From Verpa conica (Eukaryota; Ascomycota; Pezizomycetes; Pezizales; Morchellaceae): a DNA stretch of 64,000 bases. Under the pieces are notes generated by a model. The model was not told the DNA's origin. It searched no databases and saw only the letters and a program-made list of their open reading frames with translations. Positions 13,116-24,156 of this stretch are shown one piece after another. Numbering within the stretch: the stretch's first letter is position 1; each line of letters begins with the position of its first letter. Made by a program: the position numbers and the translations under genes. The DNA is taken from contig JAUFSD010000003.1 in NCBI GenBank assembly GCA_033030425.1, positions 1,302,001 through 1,366,000 of the forward strand. Reading direction: 5' to 3'.

Positions 13116-13896
13116 TTATTCCCCACCACCACCACTAGTCATAACGAGTAGTGTTGCACCGAGTAGCACCCACCAGTATCTGTTCACCAGTCAGTACTCA
13201 AAATACAAAGGCAGATATATAACTAGCAGAGAGGCTGTACTTCTGCAAAAATGTCTTCTCAACCTCCTGTACAGGAATCTTCCCGTCAGGAGTAAGAACT
13301 ACCGGTTTATTGAGATGCGGTTGCGGCCCAGGCGTTGGTCTCAGGATCTTTACTGTTGGTTCGGTAGACTAAGCACCGATTAGTAGCTGTGGTACTAGAG
13401 GAGTTGAGAGGGAAGCTGAGAGATACGTACAGATTCATTGCTTGAATACTCAACGTGCCAGACTTTTCCGGCCTCATCTAGACGTAATTTCACAGCTGCA
13501 GTAGAGGGATCTTTTAAAGATTTCTATAGGTAAAAAATTACTTCATTAGCATTTAATTCCTTTCTTAACAAGAAACACCACGTATTCCATCCAACCTTAA
13601 GTACTTACACCAACTGTAACGCACCCGAACCAACCCTCTTTCCCATCCCACACGCCCACCCTTATAACTTCTTCATCGTCAACATCACTCCAACCCCCTT
13701 CGGCCCTTGCAGGCTCGAATTCCCCAGTCCTTGCTTGTGGGTTATACCCAACAGTTCCTAGGAGTACTGGAGATGGTGCGGACAACGGCCATTTGTGTAA
13801 TGTTACAGAGTGTGTGTTTGGCTCATCACCGCTACTGGCACATGCAGTACTGGAAAGGATCGAGAGCACGGGGAGTAAAAGTGATGAGAAACGCAT
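13116..13896 (-). CDS. EMC10: ER membrane protein complex subunit 10
   Basis: Four exons on the - strand (13609-13896, 13431-13523, 13241-13368, 13116-13179) give 190 codons plus stop, close to the usual fungal length. The start at 13896 gives a hydrophobic signal peptide (MRFSSLLLPVLSILSSTACA); an upstream in-frame ATG at 13953 would bury it. The middle carries family-like beta-sandwich sequence (AGKVWHVEYS) and the conserved segment LNKPVVLTPDGKIP. The last small exon encodes YWWVLLGATLLVM, the single C-terminal membrane span. A consensus branch point (CTAAT) precedes exon 3. EMC10 is a lumen-facing subunit of the EMC insertase, which helps insert and fold multi-pass membrane proteins in the ER. 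Without exon 4 the protein would lose its anchor. Confidence 0.9.
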
Positions 13897-15348
13897 TTCT
13901 GGTTTGTTTTTGTTGAACTTGACTCGTGAAGGTGATGCGGCTCGGTTGGGCAACGTAGTAAGCTCGAGAGTTTTAGCGTAGGACGCGCTTACCGCGGTTG
14001 GTAAAGTCTACGTGTCTATTACGTGTATACATGTATGTACTATGGAATTAGAGGAACTTCTCCAGGGCCACATGTACTCATGCTACAATACCATTATCCT
14101 ATGTTCGTTCAAGATAGAGGCTATATACTTCAAAGCTCAAGAGTTGATACTCCTTCCCCCCAAGAGTCCCAAAAATGTAAATACAGCCGTGTACGAAAAG
14201 TCCTGGCAGCCCCCCTTAGTGAGCATCATATTCAACAACAGAAATATGTCAAGCAGTAATTATATATTAAAATAGGTAGACTGAGAATATATATGTAGAT
14301 AGGTTTAGTTTAGTCAATTCCTCCACCCAAAGACATGATTTATATCCTTAACATACCTACTTTTGGGTGTTTTTTAGGTACTTAGATTTATGGTTTTTTA
14401 ATGTGCTCTTTCAAAGATCCTCTTGTATGTATTAACTTCTTACAATATCAGGGTGTTATTTCCATATTGTATTTCTCTTCTAGGATTTTTTACTGACTAT
14501 AGAGAAAATAATTAGAAATGTGTACTTCTGTTACAGCTGCACATGCCACTTTACCAAAACAGGGCAAAATGCTACCATGTCATGATATGATAGAGAGCCC
14601 CTGAGCCCTTGTTCCCGAAAAGTCGGGCTGTGATGCCTGAAATATGTTGGTGGTGCCAGGACTTTTCGTACACGGCTGTACATGTCATGTAGCCCAACAT
14701 GATCAAAAACATGCAAGTCCCCGCAAATTCACAAACAGGTAAAAACCAGATATTCCCTCTATAATAGCAACACTTAAGCTGCCAATTGTATTCATTCTGT
14801 TTCTCCTTTGAGGTATAACTCATGCACCTCCTAAAGAAGCGGCTGTGTGTAACATGACTGCTTCTTGCCCACACCTACGCACAAATCCAGTGCAAAACTA
14901 AAAGCTGTAGAGTAACAAGACTCGCAGAAAAGACACATGCCATCATCATGCAATGAAACGCAACAAACACCATCCCTGGCTCGCCCACCATGCCAAACCG
15001 AAAGAAATCATGTCGAAAAAGGTGTACAATACTCCGCTCCGTTGCACTAAGCAGTATATCCCCGATACCCCGCCAAAAAAAAGAATGAAAGAGAAAAAAC
15101 ATAACTCCCACTTGCAGGCCAACAAAAAGACACTAAAAAGATACCAAACGAAAGAAACTAATTAAACAGATCAGCTGAGCCCAGATACAGAAGAATACAA
15201 TTTAATAAAACACCATCAGCGAAAACCCAAAAAGGCGGAGCGAGTCCAACATGCTACTAGTCGAGCCCACCCCGCCAATAACTACGTCACTAGATATACG
15301 CAGCTCCAAGTTATGCCAACAGACCAAAGCATATAGCTATGGAGAGAT
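13897..15348. other. Intergenic stretch holding a Tc1/mariner-type MITE
   Basis: Apart from the MITE at 14184-14678 I see no gene. Short open frames around 14012-14275 and 14531-14874 translate the MITE termini and are not protein-coding. Confidence 0.5.
14184..14678. mobile_element. Tc1/mariner-superfamily MITE with perfect 25-bp inverted ends and TA duplication
   Basis: The left end (14184-14208, beginning CAGCCGTGTACGAAAAGTCC) is matched by an exact reverse complement at 14654-14678 (25 of 25). Each end is bordered by the dinucleotide TA (14182-14183 and 14679-14680), the target duplication of Tc1/mariner/pogo elements. The 495-bp interior has no transposase and is AT-rich. The identical ends suggest recent activity or a recent burst driven by an element elsewhere in the genome. 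Confidence 0.85.
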
Positions 15349-16054
15349 TTAGACTAACTCAAACTCCTCGTCGGAGTCTTCGCAGTCGACAACCTCATAC
15401 TCATTCTTAATTAGGGTAGCCAGCTCCTTGTTCTCGAATTTCTTGACCGCTTCCGTCACTGCGTAACTAAGAGTATCGGTTCCGGCACGCGGTCCGGTCT
15501 GACTATCATAGGAGTAGGCGATACCAGCGATGGAATCATTATCGGACGAGGAATCGTCCCAACGCTCATCTATTCCAGCAGAAGGAGAGAGTGGATTTGT
15601 GCGGGCAGTGCAAATTTCATCGTCGAGGTACGCTTTACGAACTGCCCTCTTCTTGCTGAGTTCTTTGGTATTCCAGGAGCGGCATGAAGCGCAGTGGCAG
15701 ACCTTCACGAGACTAGCGTCACGGGTCATCTTGAATCTACAGAATGAGTCAGAATTCATAGGTCTCGAGCGCATTTCCTAGTAAAGAATTAAGGAGATCT
15801 ACTTATTTCGGTCATTCCAGCGAGGAGTGGTCGCCGAAATCTTCTCGTCGACCCATCCCGCATATGATCGTGGCTGTCCAATGAGGTTCACATTGACGTT
15901 TCTATACTTGACACGACGCTAAGAGAAAGACGGTCAGAATGAACACGGTGATGAGTTATTAAGCGGTATGACTCACCTCCTTGCTGCGACGCTGCTCAAC
16001 AGATGCACTCCTGAGGTCGCCGGTAGACTGAATGATAGAGTTGCTGAGGGCCAT
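15349..16054 (-). CDS. Unrecognised small protein with a CxCxxC motif and acidic C-terminus
   Basis: Three exons (15977-16054, 15803-15918, 15349-15736) join in phase to 193 codons plus stop, starting at the ATG at 16054. The N-terminal third is basic (EQRRSKERRVKYRN) and followed by a conserved-looking stretch GQPRSYAGWVDEKIS. The middle contains CHCASCRSW, a possible metal or structural cysteine cluster. The C-terminal half is Ser/Asp/Glu-rich and ends DCEDSDEEFELV. No signal peptide or membrane span is seen. Clean introns with canonical donors argue for a real gene. I do not recognise the family; a cytosolic or nuclear role is a guess from composition only. Confidence 0.75.
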
Positions 16055-18474
16055 AATGTTGAATATGGAGCTTTGAATGAGTAAAGAAGATATTGTGATG
16101 GATGGATCGATGGATGGGAGGGGGAGAATAATAGCAATCAAGCTTGAACGAATGGACGAGGTGGATGAGCTGGGCTGGGGGGTAAGATAACGGTTTACGA
16201 ATGGAAGCAGGCAGTGAGAGTAGCTGTAGACAGCAGGCAGTAGGCAAGGGAAAAGGAGAGGAGAGGAGGTTTCGGGAAGGGCTAGATATATAGGGAGACA
16301 GTGGGTGGGGGACTAACACGATAGCTCTTTATAGCTCAGCTTGAAGGCGGGAGAGGGCAGCTGGTACTAGCTAGCGGATCCGGAGTCAGGAGCAGCACAC
16401 CTTACTTATTGTGTTATCACCAAGCTGTATCATACATACATCCAACAGCAACTTACATTCTATGTAAAGTTCCATTTGGTGTTCCCTCGCTGTTGTTGGG
16501 TAATGGTTGCTCCCTTGTCTTGTTGCAGCCGGTCTCAGCAAATGACGCTTAGTTCTACAGCTCCTGGAGGTACATGGAGCTGGTACCGTGGCTACCCAGG
16601 CCACTCGAGTTACCTCCTACCTCAATCTCACTACTCCCCACCACACGAACTCTCTCCTATGCACATCTGTGCACGCCCCCCCTCGTCTCAACCGAGGAAC
16701 CGAAAACTACCAAGTGGGACCTAAACTATTCCAATTTCCCCAGCCACCGACCGAAAACAAATAGGAACGGGAAAAATAGGTTAGGATGAGAAACTATGGT
16801 TATCTTCCTGCGCTGCACTCGTTATCACGGTTCCCTTATCCCGCGCAGCATCGGTATCGCCCGTGCTGAGCTCAGTCTCATCGAGGACACCTTCAACGGA
16901 AATGCAAGGACCGAGATAATTACCGCCTTCCAAATAATCCGGATCTGTCTATCTCCATCGATATTAGGGGAGCGCGTAAGATACGGCAAGACTACCGGGT
17001 CTTTCAAAGCTTCATAGAATTCCATAGAAATAGATTGTCATCCGGGCGTTTCACGCCGATAAGAATACATAAACAAACCTACCCCTTATCCTGACTACCC
17101 AGGTGACGTAGAACGTGCTAGGCTTTAACCGAGCCTCACTGTGGCTTGGTCAACACCTGCCGGGTACACGCGCAACATTGCTCATCAGGAAGAATCGAGT
17201 CCGAAATGTTTACAGCATGGATTATTGCAAGATACAACTGCGCCGCTCTGTTTTACCCAGACTCCCCCGTACTTTACTCTGCTCTAGTCTAACCTAGTAA
17301 AAAATACCAATAGAGCCATGACTCTCGTATCTCAGTCGTGGGACCTTCATCCCACCTCAACCTAGCTTTCGCTAGAGTCACCATCATCACCTTCTGATGG
17401 TAATCTCCTGGGAAACCAGCCAAACTCATCTTCCCTAAGGTTCACGTGAAGCTGGCCCCCTGGTCGTGTCGTCACTGTTACCCCTTCGTTGCACAGTACT
17501 TGGGCATGACGTGCTGCGCCAGAAGGGTTATCCCTTTGGTTGGCCGCCCCAAAATGTCAAAAATGATGGATAAATAAGAGTATACTCGGAAAAATAATAG
17601 TGGGCACCCGTCATGGCGGCGGGTGTTTTAAAAATGGATTTAGGTGTGATTCCCACCAGCTTACCTTCTAGGGATTATCCCATTTGACGATATGACCCTC
17701 TGCCAGGGAACATTACCATTATGGAAGACATTACCCTGAGCGCTGCTCGGGAGGTGCTTGAGAGCTTGACCGACTTGCCTGAGTATTGCCAATGCATCAA
17801 ACAAAGGAGTTTACCTGGTTAGCTATTGCCTATCATAGAACCCTACCTCTGGTTTCTAAATTCTAAGAAGGTTACCGCTACTACGAACCTTGGACATTGA
17901 GCTGAGCCTTGTCAGCTTCGGACCACCTGAGCTACTGCTGAACGCCTGAAACCCTATATAGAAACAAAGATAGGCCAAACAAAGTAGAAAAGTGGCTTAC
18001 GTTTTCCTATTAAGTGGGCGATGTGACCGTACGAGGTGACTTTACCGTGAGGGATTTCCTATCCAGCGATCTCAGACGGGTTTCCCCCGAGGTTGATTCT
18101 CACAGCAAAACTGTGAATCGAAAGCGGGAGAGAGCATGCTGTGTAGCGTACCTGAACAGCCATATAAACGCCTATAATGAAGGCTTCTGCTTCATCCGAT
18201 CGTGGCATTTCGGGTCTACGGAGCGGCGGCAGTTTACATGCAGGAAAGGTTAAAGAACCGGTAGAAAAGATCTGAATGTTACGAAAAGATATGAACCCTG
18301 GAGGATGACTACAGCTCAAGCCAGGTAGCAATGTCACGACTTGGCAGTAATCAGTAACCTGATCAGGTGACATTCCCTGAATCTGGCCACGTGATAACCA
18401 CCCCGACATTGCGGCTCCTTTTTCTAAGGATAGCTGTTTAGTGCTCAACGCGACCTCCCCACAACACCTTAACT
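16055..18474. other. Intergenic stretch with only weak candidates
   Basis: Besides the two-exon candidate at 16781-17025 I see a 33-codon open frame at 17721 (+) beginning MEDITLSAAREVLESL, too short to support. There is also a GC hairpin with arms CACCCG/CGGGTG at 17605-17625. The last hundred bases before 18475 should hold the BUD13 promoter. Confidence 0.4.
16781..17025 (-). CDS. Candidate small two-exon gene or 3' end of a larger one
   Basis: Exons 16996-17025 and 16781-16948 join through a 47-bp GT-AG intron with a CCCTAATATC branch point, giving 65 codons plus stop. The second exon reads like protein (PDYLEGGNYLGPCISVEGVL, then an acidic Ser/Thr-rich tail). I recognise no family. The start at 17025 is only the nearest ATG, and further upstream exons are possible but none could be joined with confidence. 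Confidence 0.3.
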
Positions 18475-19509
18475 ATGTCACTATCCAACTACCTCGCTCA
18501 AAAGTACCTTACAAAAGACGAACCTAGCAAGAAGAAGTCGAAAAAGAGGAGGAGGAAAGATAAAGAAGGTGGCGTCATAATTGCCGACGACGATGCACTG
18601 GGCTGGGATCAAGGCAAGGACGATGATGATGACGATGGTCCTGTGACCAGTAAGTTCCCCAAACTTGGAATACTTTACACAAAACCGATTGAAGTAGAAA
18701 TCAAACTGATACCATACCTCACGATAGTCGGGGAGACAACCAAGGCCTTTCGAAGGACTACCAAATCTAACTGGACCTCCATCTCAGCCGACGCTGCCGA
18801 AGCTGCCGATACCGCTATCGCGGATGCAATCATTTCGCAGCCGTCCCAGCAGGAAGATAACCCAGAGGATAGACCCACAATTGTCGGCGATGACGATGTA
18901 TCAATGCAGAAAATGTCTAGTGGCGCCCACGCAGGTTTACAAACAGCAGAACAGGTAACGGCACAGCTAGAGAAACAACGGAAGGCGGAATTGGCACGCT
19001 TTAATGCCCAAGATCCAAGGGAAAGTGGAAAGGGACAAGAAACAATCTACCGTGATGCCTCAGGCCGGATCATCAACATTGCCATGCAAAGGCAAGAAGC
19101 ACGGAAGAAGATAGAGGAGGAAGAAGAGAAGAAGCGACAAGTCATTGAGTTAAATAAAGGAGAATTACAATTAGTACAGCAGGCTGAGAGGAAGAAGGAG
19201 CTAGAAGACGCGAAGTATATGACTTTAGCACGATACGCGGACGATAAGGAGCTGAACGAGGAGATGAAGGAGAAGGACCGGTGGAATGATCCAGCCGCAG
19301 CATTTCTGACAAACAAGAAGAAAGGGCTTAGTAAGACGGGGAAGCCGTTGTATAAGGGTGCAGCCCCACCGAATAGATATGGCATATTGCCGGGACACAG
19401 ATGGGACAGTGTTGATAGAGGTAATGGATTTGAGAAGAAGTGGTTCCAGGCTCAGAATGCACGCAAGAACAGAGCACAGTTGGAACATGATTGGCAGACA
19501 GATATGTGA
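18475..19509 (+). CDS. BUD13: Pre-mRNA-splicing factor BUD13/CWC26
   Basis: Intronless frame of 344 codons plus stop. The N-terminus MSLSNYLAQKYL and the following lysine-rich block are typical of the family. The C-terminus carries the family signature NRYGILPGHRWDSVDRGNGF followed by EKKWF. The middle (about residues 190-285) is a highly charged Glu/Lys coiled-coil-like segment. BUD13/CWC26 is part of the RES complex (with Snu17 and Pml1), which binds the activated spliceosome and supports splicing and nuclear retention of pre-mRNA. Length is in the usual range for filamentous fungi. The RPA1-like gene starts 238 bp downstream on the same strand. Confidence 0.93.
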   Translation: MSLSNYLAQKYLTKDEPSKKKSKKRRRKDKEGGVIIADDDALGWDQGKDDDDDDGPVTSKFPKLGILYTKPIEVEIKLIPYLTIVGETTKAFRRTTKSNWTSISADAAEAADTAIADAIISQPSQQEDNPEDRPTIVGDDDVSMQKMSSGAHAGLQTAEQVTAQLEKQRKAELARFNAQDPRESGKGQETIYRDASGRIINIAMQRQEARKKIEEEEEKKRQVIELNKGELQLVQQAERKKELEDAKYMTLARYADDKELNEEMKEKDRWNDPAAAFLTNKKKGLSKTGKPLYKGAAPPNRYGILPGHRWDSVDRGNGFEKKWFQAQNARKNRAQLEHDWQTDM

Positions 19510-19747
19510 AGGGAGTTCTTCTCTTAACACTGTATATACATAGCTGTAAACACTCAATTGGGGCATCGATAGCGATAGGAATAGTTCGGAATATATTTAT
19601 TCTTAAAGACTGCCATGATATCCACTGTGATTTCTGTCTTGTCCTATGTATAATGTTACTAAGCCGGCTGCTTAACCTCTATTTCCAATGTCACACATGG
19701 GCTTCCCCTCCATAGTTCTAGTCATCCACTCAACTCTTTCCTCCAAT

Positions 19748-21210
19748 ATGGCATCACGAGTTTCCCTTACCCCAATTAAATCAGTGCTCGACTCCTTTTA
19801 CCAGGAGAGGATCTCTTTCCCATGTCTTAAAGTGATTAGGATCCGCCCTATGATTGGTGGAGATGTCAATTACAAGCTACGGTTATCTGATGGCATTGCC
19901 TGGGTACGCGGTTAGACCCACCATTGACCATAATTACTCTTTACTATAGCTAATTGAAGCATATAGCCTACTTTGTGAACCCTGAATTTAATCAGTTTGT
20001 CGAAGATGGAAGTATTAGAGTAGGCACAATTATCGAGCTCAGGAAATACATTCAGGGTACACATGGCGGGGGAAGCCGGTATGTCTGGAAATAACCACTA
20101 GTTGCTGGAAGCCTAGAACCATATATTGAGGAAAGTTGAACTATTGGCTTTTAGCTATCTTGGAATAGTCTGGCTGTATCCATACCCACAGCCCGAGCCC
20201 GAGCCCGAGCCCGAAGCTAAAAATAATATGGAGGCATCCATGGATCAAATTCAAAGCCAAAGTGAGTATACTCTGAGAAAGATTCATATCTCAACTCTAA
20301 AGATCTATAGCCACTAAGAAACGCCACCGCAATGGAGGTGATGAAGGCAAAAATGAAAAAATGAAGGAAACATTGATTCAAGCCCCAGAAATTGAATCAC
20401 CAAACAAAAAGATTAGACCTATAGGCTCTCTGGGGGCTACATCTACCGCGGTCACCTTAGATCCGAACCAAGGCACCTGGTACTCACAAGGAAGGCCAGA
20501 AACGAGTTCTACACTAGAGATTGCTCACGGAATCGGGACCGGGATCGTTACAGCACGGCAGCACCTGAATAGCAACAGCTCAAACCCTGCTATTAGCTCT
20601 TCGAGAAATTCCACTACATCAAGTTCGTTTCTAGTTTACAACTCTCAGCTAACAGAAGAGATGCTCAATATGAAAAGAATAATGCTGAACGATCTGGCTA
20701 ATAAACACATGCGGAATGCTAGTATGTGCCCCTATTTACTTACTCCTTCTATAACATAGATATGCAAGGAGACTTATATGTTAGACTTCCTTGTTATTGT
20801 AACGGAAAGGCGCCAACGCCATGATAGCAATTCACTTGTATGTATCCTCTTCTAAGAATCTACGAGCTTACACTTATTACTAACCACCGGTCCCCAATAA
20901 CTAGCCGAAGCAAGACTGGTACCTCTGGGATCAGAGTTCAGGGGACCGTAAAACTATCCTAAGCGTCTGGGGAGAATTATGTATAGATTTCCAGCCGACG
21001 CCAGGTACTATCGTCGCGCTATGGAATATTCAAATTAATACGCGTTATGAGGACAACCCAAACTCGTCTAGATTATTGCGGCTCCCGACAGGAGGCCTGG
21101 GCCATTTAAACGTATACAAGCACAAGCATCCGAAATTTGTGATAGACCCAAAGCAGGTGGTAGGCTACGAGGAACTCCGGGCAGCATGGAATATCAGAAC
21201 ATATCAGTAG
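19748..21210 (+). CDS. Short RPA1-like OB-fold protein (RPA70N-type domain plus one DNA-binding-type OB fold)
   Basis: Six exons (19748-19910, 19967-20078, 20131-20261, 20311-20721, 20785-20837, 20905-21210) join in phase to 391 codons plus stop. Residues 1-110 follow the N-terminal protein-interaction domain of replication protein A large subunit: LKVIRIRPM, YKLRLSDG, and FNQFVEDGSIRVG at the expected spacing. A Pro-Glu repeat and a Ser-rich linker follow. The C-terminal part (about 265-391) resembles an RPA1 DNA-binding OB fold, with TILSVWGELC and a closing GYEELRAAWN. RPA1 itself is about 600 residues; the second OB fold and the zinc-ribbon domain needed for trimerisation are not seen. 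The donor of intron 1 is GTTAGA and the acceptor of intron 2 is weak, so exon edges there are provisional. A diverged paralog, not the housekeeping RPA1, is inferred. Confidence 0.75.
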
Positions 21211-21902
21211 CTTTATGATTAAACTACGGATTTCTCCCATTTTCTCATTTTAGAAATACTAGAGAGGCTTTTAGAAAGTGCTTTGAAGTATGAACTTGCT
21301 AAATATAGAGTGGTGAATCTGTTAAAACTTATTTTATCGCTAGTAACAAGCTAAAGACCACTAGCACTAGATTATAACTAGTTTTAGACCTAATCAAGGG
21401 AATAATTATGCTATTATATGACTCTATAGGAAGAAATATAGTAGTATATATTACCACTAATAGTAAACTAGAAGCTACTAGTGGTAAGTTGAAGGCTGTC
21501 TGTGCTAAGTTTGGGCTTAATTGGGAGTATATATATGCCAGTATAGGTCTCTATAACAGAGAAATATAAGTATAGTACGCATCCGTATATCTACCACCAG
21601 AGTTAGATTAAGTTTTCACCGAATTCCAGCCCCTATATGTGCTATTTACCTTGAATCCAGCACTCTTTACTAGTCTCTGTACTTAAACCAAATTACGTGC
21701 GTACTACCTTAAAAGTTCATATAACCCACATTAACTGTGGCAAAAAATCTTATCTTCTATATTTAATTAAGTTTGTGCTTAAAGAAAATTATATTATACC
21801 TACGTAAATTTAAAGTTGTTGAAACCTTTGGTGACTCATTCTGGATAGTCACTTGAATTTTACTATAAGCAGCATCGATCAAATGAATGGATGAATGAAT
21901 TA

Positions 21903-21954
21903 ATCATAAGTACATGGAGTGTCGATCGAATAAATCGATCATAAGTACATGGAG
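21903..21954. repeat. Duplicated dispersed repeat ATCATAAGTACATGGAG
   Basis: The 17-mer ATCATAAGTACATGGAG occurs at 21903-21919 and 21938-21954. Near-identical inverted copies lie at 11899-11915 (one mismatch) and about 41256-41271 (two differences over 16 bases), each followed by an ATTCATTCATT-like stretch. This looks like the end of a repeat family, but no element boundaries could be paired. Confidence 0.6.
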
Positions 21955-22480
21955 CCAATGTTAGTTGATTGATTATTTATAAGTCACGGGTATTAGTAAT
22001 AGAGGTACAGAGAGCTTAATTGTCTTCTTAGCACATATAGTATATATTTCTACTAGTTATCATATGGCAAGCCCTACTATCAAAATATCACTAATTAAGA
22101 TAAATGTACGCCCCTAAAAAGTCTTCTTTGAGGATATTAAGGTACCCTTTGATTAGGCCATTGGTCTCAAACGGCATAATTATGAGCTGTAGTATGTATA
22201 ATTTGGTATCGCACTACATTTAGTAAGGCTTTGTAGAAGGAATTCAGTTAAAAAGGTGTTTCAAGGGGACTAGTTGGCCTATATATCGGTTCGCACGCCA
22301 GGCACCAAGGAGTGATATCCCTGGGGTGTTATTTATAAATATTATAGGGGGACAAAAATAACCACGCATTTACGTAGCAACACCTCATTCGGGCCGGCTT
22401 CCAGTAGACATTTCACAGACACAATCGACAGGAAAATGAAAGGTAATATATCAACGCTTTTATACTATCCATCCTCAATT

Positions 22481-22548
22481 AGAGTGGTATCTGATACCTA
22501 GGGGCGTTGTGGTATAGGGTGGTCGACTTCACCCTACAATACCACTCT
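22481..22548. repeat. Nested inverted repeat (hairpin/cruciform)
   Basis: Outer arms AGAGTGGTAT (22481-22490) and ATACCACTCT (22539-22548) are perfect complements. Nested inside is a second stem, TAGGGTG/CACCCTA, around 22514-22535. Function unknown; possible transposon remnant or structured RNA. Confidence 0.55.
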
Positions 22549-24156
22549 TCCTCAGCCATAGTGTATTCCAGGTCACCTTGTTGATTTCCACATCTTCTCA
22601 TCTAGCCCTCAAGCTCAGTATGGAATCAACACTACGGATGTGGGGGGGGGAGGGCGGCAGCGGACCAATTTTACCATCAGTGAGCTAGCATACCCTAAGT
22701 AGGTTGCCACCTCACTGTACCTGAGGTATAAGGATTGGTGGGGGAGATCATAAAATTGGCGTATTCTAAGGGTACAGATAGGCTATTAGTGAGTGGCTAG
22801 CGGAATTATTGTGAATATATTACGTAGGCTTATTGCTAATTCTGTAAAGGAGTAATCCTCACCACCACGACAACGTATAGCTACCGGTGGAGTTAAGATG
22901 ATTGGTCCTCTATGTTCTTGACAAAGATTTAAGCAAGGTAATTTTCTATAATATCTTTTTTAGATAGATCAATAACTATTGGTACTATCATCTAGATAGA
23001 GGCAGTATGTGATACCCAAAAGTCAACCCGGAAGGTCAGCAGAGAACATAGCTAGATGTTTGGGTGTGGATGGTAAAGTAGTTTTCCTACTTAGAAAATG
23101 TTCTGTTGTGATCCATTCTACTTCATTTCGTTTCTTTTTTTCTTCATAGAGCTTAGTGGTTGCAGTGCCCACCTTTATTTATACTCATTTCTACATTCTA
23201 ATTAGCTAGAAATAATTTACCACCGCCAAAAATACCATTGTGCCTGGGAAATATCTAGCTACTGGCGCTTTTTTATCCCAGATACAGTATATTTTAACTT
23301 CCAACCCTATATAAGATAGTGCCGTCTGTCCTTAACTCCTTTGACATTGGTATAAATGAAATAACCCAGGGCATATATATAATGAATCTTAGAATTAGCC
23401 TTGTTGGTAATTACCTAGGCGTTTATTAAGAACCCATGGTTTCCTGTCGCAGCTACTAGCTGGCCGCACAGAAACGTATATTGGCAACATGGTAGTGGCA
23501 ACGAGAGAAGCTACATACACAAAGACGATAGTAATAGCCAGAATGATGATTGTATAGTAGGACAGCAATAAGTGTCTTAGACAAACACTATTTAGCCTTA
23601 GCATTTTTTTTTGGGTGTTTTTCTTCTGGATGGGCCTTGGTGAGGCTTGACTACAGCTTTAACAAAAGGTACGTGATTTCACAAACAGAAAATATCGAGG
23701 ATGATCAATTCTTTAAAGATCACAGATTATATGATTCGAGCTCATAATTACATAATATACCGGGGGTTATTAAAGGATTGCCAAAAAAAATTCGTGGGGT
23801 CCTTTAACCATGCATTTTATCTGTCTATACGAATTTCTTTTAGTATTTTCACTTGTTCTACGGACTAAAAAGTTGACTATAATTCTAGCACGGAAAATAT
23901 TGCCATCCCTTTTTATAGCCACCACTACTACCAACAAGAAACCTTGGCCACACCTTAATTTCCTACAGCCCGAAGAAAAAAGTAAACCTAACTCCAACTC
24001 TGATATCTCTAAAAGTACAAAAGACATTCAATATCCCAGGTTTTACGCGCAGCAAATCACTTACGATTACTCCAGATAATGATTTGTGCTACCAAAGAGG
24101 TTCACATAGGACAGATACTGCAAACTGACAGTCTCATAACCCTGTACTATTAGGGC

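Larger units (their letters stand above)
21211..24156. other. AT-rich gene-free stretch with repeats
   Basis: No gene recognised between the RPA1-like gene and the Derlin. It contains a tandem copy of a dispersed repeat (21903-21954), a long imperfect hairpin (22481-22548) and a G run at about 22642. Open frames near 23395-24079 are short and lack motifs. Confidence 0.45.

Noticed and set aside
17605..17625. GC hairpin followed by TTTT, like a bacterial terminator
   Set aside because: The genome is fungal; Pol II does not use such terminators, and no gene ends there.
21903..21954. Two repeats with a short spacer, considered as a CRISPR-like array
   Set aside because: Only two units, related copies are dispersed and inverted elsewhere, and the host is a eukaryote.
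22260..22310. TATCGGTTCGCACGCC segment resembling a tRNA B box
   Set aside because: No matching A box, acceptor stem or anticodon arm could be built around it.
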